Source of the DNA: Amorphophallus konjac
Lineage: Eukaryota; Streptophyta; Magnoliopsida; Alismatales; Araceae
NCBI GenBank assembly: GCA_022559845.1
Contig: CM040126.1
Location: 228,910,641 to 228,974,640, forward strand
Direction of reading: 5' to 3'
DNA: 64,000 bases
Shown: one piece after another, positions 22,409-31,466 of the stretch
Position numbering within the stretch: position 1 is the stretch's first letter
Layout of the letters: each line of letters opens with the position of its first letter
Program-made: the position numbers and the translations under genes
The notes under the pieces: model-generated
Databases searched by the model: none
The model's input: the letters and a program-made list of their open reading frames with translations, nothing else
Told to the model about the DNA's origin: nothing

Positions 22409-24700
22409 TGTAACGACCCGAGAATCCGATTATGGGGAGAGACGATAACCCGAGACTCGAACTGCCGCCCACGAGCCGGGAGGGCTCAGAAGGGCTTAAA
22501 GGAGTGTGGAGACACAAAGAAATAGGAAATAAAGTAGGACAATTCAACAATTAACAGAAATGAATAAACAACTACAGCTACAACAGAGTCCAGTCTAACA
22601 GAAAGTACAGTCTAAAGTAATAAAAACGTACCACATGCCGAGTGAACACTCTGCCCGGTGAGCTGACAACTGAGAACCTCCACACCGTGCCCTCGAACCT
22701 CGAGGAAGAAGAACCGCCACACCTGAAAAGTAGGGAATGAGTCTCCAAAACAGAGACTCAACAGGGATCCCGTGGAACCCCAACCGGAAACAACGGCGGT
22801 AGCGGAAAGGAGAGCTACAACTACAGTAGGAACAGCGAACCGGTGGCCGGTCAAAACTCGGCACTACAGCTACTCCTACTGTACCAGAAACACACCCCGG
22901 ACTCACAGTCGGGGGCTACCGAACTACACTAGTACCGCTTACCGAAGTAAAACCCCACGGTAACCACGCCGTAGAGGCCTGCCTCCCAGGACACGGCCAA
23001 CCTGGATGCGCTGTCCAAGGTGCAACCCTGACCACCTGGTCACGGGTACCGCACAACAAGACGCAACCAAGGTAAGGCCACTAGCACTAGTCTCACGGTG
23101 CAAAAACTGACACACGCACCACGGCGAAACAACCGAAACTCAACGGTCAACACGACCAAAAACCCGAAGGTCAAAGTCACAGAAACTGACAGTCCGTCAC
23201 CCCCGACTCGACATGAGTACCTCCCACTAGAAGCAAGGCTGAATGCATCCACTGACGTCTTAGTCCGCACCTCAGGTGTCTCCCTCCGACCCAGCGGGAA
23301 CTGAGACACCGTACAAGTAACCACAAACAAGTGACTAGCTGGGGTCACTCCCGTCGACGTGGGTCCAACCGCCCCCAATCACGTGTGCACACACCGACCA
23401 TCTGCTCTAGGTCGGGTCCTCTAGCTGGTTTTCCCCCCCCACCGGACTCTGGTGGCAAAGGCAAGGGGCCCTACGGAAACCAGTCTAAAAATCACCCTCA
23501 GGGTAGCCTCTCCACCACTCCCTGGTGGGTCCACTGGCGTGCAGGCAGGCTACGACTAGTGGAGGGTCAGGAGTAGACTCTCAAGTCAATGGAAAACAAC
23601 GTCCAAACTCGACGAAGTACGGGAACCATCCCACGTACCAGCACCGTCGCACGGTGACCACAGTCGGAGAAGAAACGGGACTCACAGTCCACGGGCCGCG
23701 CACTCGGCCACGCAGAAACATAGAAACATGGTTCCCAAGGCAGCCCACAGGCCGCCAAACCAAATCCCACTCTCAGGGAAAGGTGGGAACCCTCCAGCCC
23801 CAGGCTGGGCAACTGGACTCACAGTCCAAGGCCACACACATGGCCCATGCGGAAAGCACAGAAGCATGATTCCCAGGGCAACGAACAAGCTCCCACGCCG
23901 ATAACCCAAGGCCAAACACATGGCCCACTCGGGAATCATCTTCTAGGAAAAATCACAGCACGTGGGGGAGACCTGTGGACGCACTTTTCTTTAAAAATCG
24001 TTGGCGATTTGGTTATTGGTTTATTGAGTGCGTGGGCGTGCCAATCACTGGAGTGACAATTTATTCGGGCTCCGAAGAGCCCATGGTGCGCTCGACCTGA
24101 CTTCGTCAGATGATTGTGTGGTTCGTGTCGAGACCAGATCCCGTCATGCCGTAAAGGTCACAACGTCATTTACATCCCCCATACGAGAGAACACCCTTGA
24201 TTAATTGCTGAAATTAAGGGCCCTGCGGCCAAAAGGACTAATACTAACTGCACGAGAAAGAAACAAGAATAAATCACATTGAGATCCGCATCGGGATACG
24301 GGCCACGGGCTATGTTGGTCACTCGTGGACCTTTTTCATGTTCGGACGAGGGTCCGCAATAGAAACGCGGTGGAAGCTGGGATGAATTCGTTCGAATGTC
24401 TGCCGAACGCGCGGCAATTTCAATAATGGCTCAAAAAGGTTCTGGTCTTGAGAAACAGGTCCGATCTAATCAGAATGTCGGCCCGATGTGAGGTCGGGTT
24501 GTGGCCGTATTGAGGTAACCCTCGCGACTTAGGCCCGACCTGGAGGGGCATCATTGTTATTCCCTTCAGCGCCATGTCACAGGAGAGACAAGCTGCAATA
24601 TAGACTTTATCGTTTCTTTTATCCGGGCTCCTAATTATACACATGCATTCTTTTTCATTGCTTATTTCCCTTTTGTGTATTTTTCCTGAATGACTTATCC
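22409..24700. other. Unassigned GC-rich noncoding DNA starting with an LTR-like end
   Basis: The copy-B element stops at 22408 and the next bases, TGTAACGACCCGAGAATCCG, look like a Gypsy LTR start. I found neither the matching end with a CTTTC duplication nor a primer-binding site, so the claim stays open. The rest is GC-rich to about 24.1 kb, with short accidental ORFs on both strands, then becomes AT-rich. No gene is supported. Confidence 0.4.
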
Positions 24701-24704
24701 ATAC

Positions 24705-24860
24705 TATTTATTATTATTATTATTATTATTATTAGAAACTTCTCTCACCATTATTATTATTATTTCACAATTTTTGTTTGTTTTATATATAGATATCCAA
24801 ATTTATTCAGTCATTGTAATTTTTATTGATTTATTACTATTATTATTATTATTATTACCT
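24705..24860. repeat. ATT microsatellites
   Basis: Perfect (ATT)n runs at about 24707-24736 and 24834-24858, with shorter ones between, in a T-rich setting. Confidence 0.9.
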
Positions 24861-24919
24861 ATTATATATTACACACATACTTCTTGGGGGGGAGTGGACC
24901 GCTGAAGAGCCAAAAGGGG

Positions 24920-25080
24920 ACTGAAGGAGCGTGCCGGTGAAACTCGTAGGCAGCGTGCCGGCGAAGGCGGCATAGAGAGTGCGCCGGGCAAGGGCTGCTG
25001 AAGGCGTGTCGGCGAGGGTATCAAAGGGTGTGTCGGATAGAGATTGGGCTAGGTCGGTGTAGGGTGTGCCAAGGCTGAAG
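24920..25080. repeat. GTGCCGG-GAAGG degenerate repeat, left block
   Basis: The word G(C/T)GTGCCGG(C/T)GAAGG recurs at irregular 20-35 bp spacing. The same word on the same strand forms larger blocks at 53590-54450, 55440-55940 and 58720-59170. Confidence 0.6.
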
Positions 25081-25084
25081 GTAG

Positions 25085-25622
25085 GTCGGTGCAGGTCTGG
25101 GCCGGCAGCAGGTCGGTGCAGCCTGCGGGCTGAAGTCGGTGCAGCTCTGAGCTGTAGAGGGGCAAGGTCTGTACAGCCGCGGGGTAAAGTCTGTACTGCC
25201 GCGGGGCAAAGTCTGTACGACCTGTGGGGCAAAGTCTGTACGGCCTGCGGGTTGTAGAGGGCAAGGTCTGTACGGCCGTGGGGCAAAGTCTGTACGGCCT
25301 GCGGGCTGTAGAGGTGCAAGGTCTGTACGGCCTGCGGGGCAAAGTCTGTACTGCCTGTGGGGGAAAGTCTGCACGGCCTACGGGGCAAAGTCTGTACGGC
25401 CTGTGGGGGGAAGTCTGTACGGCCTACGGGCAAAGTCTGTACGGCCTGCGGGCTGTAGAGGGGCAAGGTCTGTACGGCCGCGGGGCAAACTCTGTGCGGC
25501 CTACGGGCTGTAGAGGGGCAAGGTCTGTACGGCCGCAGGACAAAGTCTGTACGATCTGCGGGGGAAAGTCTGTACGACTTGCGGGGAAAAGTCTGTACGA
25601 CCTGCGGGCTGTAGAGGGGCAA
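25085..25622. repeat. GTCTGTACGGCC tandem array, left part (split by insertion)
   Basis: Units of about 22-37 bp built on GGGGCAAAGTCTGTACGGCC and TGCGGG, some carrying the extra word CTGTAGAGG. The array resumes at 52903 after a 27-kb insertion. Both strands are largely open (+ reads GKVCTACG-like, - reads PYRLCPAGRTDF-like), but this follows from repeat composition and does not indicate a protein. Confidence 0.85.
25618..25622. repeat. Target duplication GGCAA, left copy of composite element
   Basis: GGCAA precedes the element end TGATGTGA at 25623; the right copy is at 52903-52907. Joining the flanks with one copy gives GTAGAGGGGCAAGGTCTGTA, which is exactly an intact array unit also present near 25460. 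Confidence 0.85.
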
Positions 25623-25953
25623 TGATGTGAAACCACCCTTGGACCTATTTTGCAAGCATTCAAGTTGGGCAGCGGACTCACACTAGCGAGCTCACTCGCT
25701 TGGCGCACATTAGTGCCCGAAGGCAACTTGGCGATGATGGAGAGGGTCCGAGGTGGGTCCTTGAGGCTCCAAAGGTTGGCTAGCTTGGGGAGAACCCCAA
25801 ATGGGCCTGGGATGCCCAAATCATGGGCGGCCAGCACACCAAGGGTGTGGGATGCAATGGTTCACTCACAACTCGCCCGCGGTGGTCACTCACGGCACTA
25901 GTAATTTAGGGCCGAGCTCTCATTCACCGTCCAACGAAACAATGGTGATAATA

Positions 25954-25958
25954 CTATG
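25954..25958. repeat. Target duplication CTATG of element A1, left copy
   Basis: CTATG before TGATGGGGAC at 25959; the matching CTATG follows the 3' LTR at 34025-34029. Confidence 0.9.
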
Positions 25959-26230
25959 TGATGGGGACATCGCTTACTCCTTCACATACCTCCGAGGGTC
26001 CTGCTACTCGCCATTTTGCTCGCCATGATTTTTGGAGTCTAGCTATATAATTTCCACAATTTTTTTGAGTCATTATCATGTAATTTTGCCTTTTATTGAG
26101 TCTATTACCTAAGTTAGTTAGTCATTTACCTAAGTCCAAGTTTCATTAACTAGCTTAGTAGGCTATTGGGCCTGGCCCATGGGCCCCCCCTTCCCCAACC
26201 GTGAGGACTTATTGTAAATTGTGGGTTTCC

Positions 26231-26239
26231 TATATAAGG
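26231..26239 (+). promoter_or_regulatory. TATA box, A1 5' LTR
   Basis: TATATAAGG followed by ACCCCAATCCCCC; identical at 31766-31774 in the 3' LTR. It lies about 270 bp inside the LTR, so U3 is short and R/U5 unusually long (about 2.2 kb). Confidence 0.8.
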
Positions 26240-28042
26240 ACCCCAATCCCCCACTTGAAGAGGGTAATTGATGAATGAATGAAAGCTTGAAATCCACTTG
26301 AATCCCCTTGAGTCTATCTCTCTCCCTCTCTCTCTATCTCTCTCTCTCTCTAAATTTCGAAATTCACTCTCTCTCCTCTCTATTCTCCCCTAATTAAGAC
26401 CCCTCCCCCTTCCCCATACCTCCCATTTAATCCCCCTCCAACCCCTAGGTGGAAGCCCCTCTTCCAAGGCACCCCTTGGCATTCCCCATACACCCCCTCA
26501 CTTCCCCAAGCACCCCCTTCACCCCTCCCAAGCTAAAATTCGAATTCTCCTCCCTTTGGGACTGCACCACATTCATTCCCAGCCCCCCTCACCTCCCTAG
26601 GTCGCAGCCCCCAACCCCCCTTCCCATTGTTCTTCCTTTGGCCAACCAAGCTCTTCCACCCCTCTCCCCCCCTTTGATCAGTCTGCAGGTGGCTGAAGAA
26701 GGCCCGTCTTGCAGAAGCTACCCTGAGTTTGTACGGTGACATCTGAGGGCGTATCTTACCTTTCTGGAAAGGTCGTCTAGTCCCCTACGCAGGCGAGAAG
26801 GAATCGTGCAATTCCGAGTTCGTGGCCACCCGTGAGAGCTGTCCTACCCCGACTGCGCCAGACACCACCTGCAGAAAGCCTGAGCCCGATTGGAAGCTGC
26901 TTCACGACCAACGGCGAAGGAATCAGGCTGAAGTCTCTTCTTCAAATATCTTCCTCCACCAGTCCTCTGTCTGGATCAAGAAGCGGAAGTGCATTCAGCA
27001 TCCGGAGGTCAGAGTTTTGGTCTTTCTTCCTCGACTGGTCGGGTCTGCCTCCTGCAGTCTGCAGCGACCAGTTCCCACTCGTCGGCGTCCCCCTGTCCAC
27101 CCCGACCTCAGAAGGTGTTGCCGTCAGTTTTTATGAGAAGAGGCTTTGTCCACGGTTCCATCGACTCCAACGGTTCATGATTCGGCATCCAGGAGTGGCC
27201 GGGACAACTTCTGCAATCCACTGTTCGCATCTGGTAGCCGCTGCGGCCAGAGTATGCAACCCGGTTTGTCACTGCACCACGGCTAATCGTGCAGGATTCA
27301 GACCCACGGCCCTTCATCAAAGTTCTTCCTCCATCTGTTCCCAACCAGGAGCAAGAAACAGAACCTCATTCGGCATCCCGGGGCCAGAGTTCCGAATTTT
27401 CTCCCTCTGTCGCGCGGATCTTCCTCCAGCAGCCTACAGCGACCAGTGCCTACTCTTCAGGGCACACCGACCGTCCACGGCCTCAGATCGCAGCCCCACC
27501 AACTCCAGCTGAAAGCTACCTCGACCACGGAGACGACACCACTGATTTCGTGCCAATCGGAGTTCGGGAGCGCCCGTGACAGCATCTGTAACCTACTTCT
27601 ACAGAACAGGTCCGGCCAGAGACCACACCAACTGTCCTGGTTCAGTCGCCAGTGCCACCAGTCCATGACTCCAAAGGCCGCCCCAAAATGCAGAAAACAC
27701 CGGCTTCAAGCCAGGAAGCATTGCGAGGTGGTTTCGCTCAATTCGGAGTCCGGACAAGCCCGGGACAGAGCCAACAACAACACCCTGTCCAGCCGTCCAG
27801 ATTGCAGCTGAACCCACATTGATTTCCTTTCTACCATTTCGGTCCGTCCTCCCATCCCCGCCTGGCCGGCTTACCACCCCACCCTACGTGGTGGTAGTGT
27901 TTGTTTGTAATTAACCAATTCCCACCCCCGAGATCACCCTCCTGCGCGAGGTGTAGTAATTGTACTCTTGAACAGGTTTTGAAGCTTCACCGGCGCAGTG
28001 TGCGGGGAGCACACTTCCCCGCTCGCCCTCGTCTCCGACCGG

Positions 28043-28071
28043 GATCGGCGTCTTCACGCCGATCAGGTGAG
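28043..28071 (+). promoter_or_regulatory. CTTC-loop hairpin and 5' splice donor, A1 5' LTR
   Basis: GATCGGCGT-CTTC-ACGCCGATC (28043-28064), a perfect 9-bp stem, then AG|GTGAGC with the junction after 28066. A further hairpin, AGTGTGC...GCACACT, precedes it near 27998-28016. If used, the donor would splice out the rest of U5 and the primer-binding site from a subgenomic RNA. Confidence 0.65.
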
Positions 28072-28440
28072 CTCCTGGCCACTCTTCGCTGCTGGTTATT
28101 ACCATTGCTAGCTTAGTATCGCTCTTAGTTGTCCGTCGGAGGTGAGACGAGCGCTCGATCTATAATTCAATCCAATCAAGTGTTCACCGCGGAGCGAGTT
28201 GAGAGAGAGCCATTGCATCCCACGCCCTCGGCGTGCCGGCCGCCCTTGAAATCGGGCATCCCTGGCCCATTGGGATCTATCCCTATCCGGCCGACCCTTG
28301 GAGCCCCGAGGTCCAACCTCGGACCCTCACCACCATCGCCGGTCCTTCTACGGATCCGAGTGTGCTTCCGCGAGCGAAACCGCATGTGCGACGTTGCCGA
28401 CTCATAGTGCTGCTTGCTATCCTAGGTCCAAGGGAGTCGC

Positions 28441-28459
28441 GTCACATCAAATTGATATC
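28441..28459 (+). repeat. Fossil LTR end plus primer-binding site inside A1 LTR
   Basis: GTCACATCAAATTGATATC at 28441-28459 is repeated 41 bp later as GTCACATCAAATTGGTATC at 28482-28500, which is the functional LTR end and primer-binding site. The inner copy is also in the 3' LTR (33975-33993), so it is an inherited part of the LTR. Confidence 0.85.
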
Positions 28460-28493
28460 TTTGTCCTCCGCTGCATATCGTGTCACATCAAAT

Positions 28494-28505
28494 TGGTATC
28501 AGAGC
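28494..28505 (+). other. A1 primer-binding site (tRNA-Met)
   Basis: TGGTATCAGAGC three bases after the LTR end. Confidence 0.92.
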
Positions 28506-28568
28506 AAGTTCTAGACTTGTCTCTACTAAGTCTTGTCCTAGGGCAGTTGCATTCATCACCCGATCATC

Positions 28569-30791
28569 ATGCATACCCCTCGTTGGCCAAGTGGTCCGAT
28601 TGACCCCCTCCACATGGACTACATTGTAGATGAGGACCTTCATTTTGATGGAGATACTCATGCCTATCTTAGGTGGGAGAATACCATGGAAAGGGAGTTT
28701 GAAAGAACTTGGGTATATGGATCCGAGAGAGTCCGCAGGGCCAAGGCACGACTTCGGGGTCTAGCTAAGAAAATGTGGGAACACAAAGAGAGATTCAGAA
28801 GGGTTTGGGGGCATGAGCCCATTCACTCATGGGAAGAGATGAAGAGTGAGCTTAGGAAGATCTATGCTCCCCGACCGTCCCACTCCTACCTTAAGACCCA
28901 TTACCCGAGGAGCACTCCCACTCCTCCTCTCTCGCCCAGTTCATCTAAACCCTCCACTAGGACCAAAACCCCACCACCCAAAAGACCCCAAGACTCATTA
29001 GAAGAACTAAGGATTGAGATTAAGAATATCTTCACCTCCCTTAGGGTCCAAACTCCACCACCCCAAATAATTCCAACTTTCACCACCCCATCGCCAAAAG
29101 GCCTTCCCACTCCCCTGGAGAGCAAGACCCCCACACCACAAAGGAATGAGATTGAAGTTGAGGAATATGAGGCCCCCCCCGATTGGGCAGAGGAGTATGA
29201 ATCACAATATCATGGGTTAGGCAAAGAAGTTCCCATCCCAAGTGGAGGAAGCATTATGGCTCAATCCACCCTCACCATTCCAACCCGTATGGACCCCATG
29301 TCCACTCCACCAAGGCCCATGATGGCCACCACCACCCCACCCAAAACTCTCCCACCAACCCACACTCCACAAACTTCCTTGGACCCCAAAACCACCCCTC
29401 CATCTTCCCCTAAAAGAGACACACCCCCTGAAACCAATCAACCCAATCCTCCTCAACCCATCCATCTTCCACTACCAATCCCTACCCAACCCCAACCGAG
29501 GCCTCCACTTCTCCCCTTACCGATCCCAAACCAAGTTCCCCTTTACCTCCCACCCCGGGGGTACCACACACCTACCCTCACCACCCCACCCTCAAAGGAC
29601 CATCTCACCTCCCTGATAGAGGAACCCATGATTCCCATACCCGACCCCATAGAGGTGAACACACCAACCCCCGCCATAGAGATCGCCCATGTCCAGGAAG
29701 AAGAAGGAACTTCACATGGTGGTCTTCACCTTACACCACCCTCCTCAATAAGGACCGAGTTTATCATAGGAGAACCCCTTTCACACTGGCTAAAGGAGAA
29801 CCCATTGGGAGATCTCGTGGTCCATGCTTACCCACCCATGGAGCAAAATCTTCCTATAGTACCCGTATCCACCTATCACACCACAATCCAATCATCCTAT
29901 CAGGTGGAAACATTAGGGGATTTTCTTGAGGGTCTAACTTGGCAAATGAAGCTAACTGGTATGTTGACCACGGTAGCCGACCAACCTAGGAGTCTTAACC
30001 TCCTACATCTATGTGTCGGGTCCATCTCTTCCATTTACACTGTGGGTTGCTACACTAGCGACCTTCTTTTATCCCTCCCCATACCCGAAGAGCCCGATGC
30101 TATCCGCGAATTGGAGTTACTTTTTTCGGGTAGGATGCCAAACCCTCCAAACATGACCAAACAACCCTCCTCAAACTTCGGTTCAATTACTACATTTGAG
30201 GAGGAGGACTCACCATCATTTGGAGACCTTGAGGTGAAAGAACACCTCACCCTTCTTAACACATTCCATGACCCCTTTGATCCCACCCTATGGAAGACAA
30301 TGAACCCATGGGACCTGACCGCCCTACCCACCACCCACTCCCTCCTACCCTCACCCACCAAGCTAGAACCAACACACCTCGTCCTAGACCCAGCCCACAC
30401 CAAGGGAACCATGACCATGGGCAGTATACACCTAGGGAACAAGGTAGTGCCCCACCCCATGATGCATACCTACTATGATCCCTTCAACCCTTACAAATGG
30501 GAGCTTAAAGGTCACCCCATACCCACACACATGGTCATCATCTCTAGGAGAAGAAAGCACCCATCTTGGCATGTCACATCATACGACAAGGGTCATGAGT
30601 CCAGCCCTCCCATACATGTCACGCACAGTTTAGGCTCAATGCATAACTGGCCTACATTTGGTTGTGCTGGCCCACCCACATTCTTCATAGCCCTTACACT
30701 TGAATGGAGCACACATGGATGTCCGGGTCCCCCGGTAATTCTCACAGCCATACACGATAGATCCACCTATGGTTTCCCAGGTCCCTCCTGA
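28569..30791 (+). CDS. A1 Gag-like plus proline-rich protein of unknown function
   Basis: 740 codons from ATG 28569, about 80 bases past the primer-binding site. Residues 1-100 resemble a Gypsy Gag core, with an RVRRAKARLRGLAKKMW helix, a G-x-EPIHSWEEMKSEL block and RKIYAPRP, like the W...M...L...F.P end of retrotransposon Gag. No zinc knuckle follows. Residues about 110-400 are proline-rich and low in complexity. Residues about 430-700 match the ORF split by the Copia insertion in the composite element (37330-37411 and 49032-49547), with shared SIYT.G.YTS(D/E), F.DPFDP, LPTTH and LG.K.VPH motifs. I know no family for that part. The end carries repeats of (H/S)xxxSTxG(C/F)PGPP, and the frame stops at 30789 within such a repeat. 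Confidence 0.6.
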   Translation: MHTPRWPSGPIDPLHMDYIVDEDLHFDGDTHAYLRWENTMEREFERTWVYGSERVRRAKARLRGLAKKMWEHKERFRRVWGHEPIHSWEEMKSELRKIYAPRPSHSYLKTHYPRSTPTPPLSPSSSKPSTRTKTPPPKRPQDSLEELRIEIKNIFTSLRVQTPPPQIIPTFTTPSPKGLPTPLESKTPTPQRNEIEVEEYEAPPDWAEEYESQYHGLGKEVPIPSGGSIMAQSTLTIPTRMDPMSTPPRPMMATTTPPKTLPPTHTPQTSLDPKTTPPSSPKRDTPPETNQPNPPQPIHLPLPIPTQPQPRPPLLPLPIPNQVPLYLPPRGYHTPTLTTPPSKDHLTSLIEEPMIPIPDPIEVNTPTPAIEIAHVQEEEGTSHGGLHLTPPSSIRTEFIIGEPLSHWLKENPLGDLVVHAYPPMEQNLPIVPVSTYHTTIQSSYQVETLGDFLEGLTWQMKLTGMLTTVADQPRSLNLLHLCVGSISSIYTVGCYTSDLLLSLPIPEEPDAIRELELLFSGRMPNPPNMTKQPSSNFGSITTFEEEDSPSFGDLEVKEHLTLLNTFHDPFDPTLWKTMNPWDLTALPTTHSLLPSPTKLEPTHLVLDPAHTKGTMTMGSIHLGNKVVPHPMMHTYYDPFNPYKWELKGHPIPTHMVIISRRRKHPSWHVTSYDKGHESSPPIHVTHSLGSMHNWPTFGCAGPPTFFIALTLEWSTHGCPGPPVILTAIHDRSTYGFPGPS

Positions 30792-31466
30792 GTCCACAAG
30801 ATGCCTCATCACATCCATGAATGATAGGTCTATGTACGGTTGCCCCGGTCCCCCTCTGCATACCACATACTTCCCACCCCCACCGCACCATCACTCAAAG
30901 CATTCTCATTCAAGCAAGCATCCAAATATGGGTAGTAACGATCATAATAAGCGGGCTATAACTCAAGGGTGGCACTTTGAAATCCAAGGAGGTAACCTCA
31001 CGATGGTGGCATTGGAACGACTCTATCTTAGGGCCACCTCCAAATCAAGGGCACGAGGACTTGGACCTTTCATGTTCCAAGTGGCATTGGCAAACCTGGC
31101 TTATGGAAGAGATTTACTAATGGGCTATGGGATATACCCCAATTATCATGCGGCTGATCCGGCACCCTACATGGGCACCGCAGTGAATCCCAGTGAGTAC
31201 TTTGAGCCTATAACTTCCTTTAAGAGGGACACCCCGGAGTGCTTCCACAAAACAGCCTTGAGAGCCCGACGTGTACACAGAGGGGCAATACTATGCCAGC
31301 AGGGTTCCATCGCTAGGATGAGGGTGTGTCCGGGCCGCCTTGAGAGGATGAAGAGCCGTCCCCTGGTCGCAGGTGCAGGTTGGTTTTGGAGATTGCAGGA
31401 CGCCCTGAGCTGCTCCCCCGGTGAGCCCTTACTCGACGGAGTCGAGTTCTCCGCACCCCGGGAGTA
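30769..31466 (+). pseudogene. A1 continuation ORF: CPGPP repeat and integrase-tail-like end
   Basis: This frame differs from the first ORF. The CPGPP repeat continues across the overlap, so a frameshift near 30780 is likely. The segment at about 30985-31225 aligns with the integrase C-terminal region kept in the composite element at 50054-50290 (M-V-x-x-E-R-L; Y-G-x-x-P; ADPAPYMG versus ADLVPYKG; SEYFEPI versus SENIEPI), but it is strongly diverged. It runs into the 3' LTR at 31467. Catalytic integrase is absent. Confidence 0.5.
31453..31466 (+). other. A1 plus-strand primer position (polypurine-like)
   Basis: GCACCCCGGGAGTA directly before the 3' LTR. The same CACCCCGGGAGTA precedes the composite's 3' LTR. 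It is a poor purine run, so priming here is inferred from position and conservation. Confidence 0.45.

Larger units (their letters stand above)
25959..28490 (+). repeat. A1 5' LTR
   Basis: Starts TGATGGGGACATCGC and ends GTGTCACATCA. It contains the TATA box at 26231, a CT microsatellite, a long C-rich leader with accidental ORFs, the CTTC hairpin with splice donor at 28043-28071, and a second, internal copy of the LTR end at 28441-28459. Confidence 0.92.

Noticed and set aside
22404..24700. Complete LTR element starting TGTAACGACCC at 22409
   Set aside because: I could not find a matching LTR end, a CTTTC duplication or a primer-binding site, so only an LTR-like start is reported.
26449..28116. 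ORFs of 60-226 codons in the A1 LTRs, present twice with near identity
   Set aside because: The duplication is simply the two LTRs; the frames are C-rich leader sequence without codon bias or domain.
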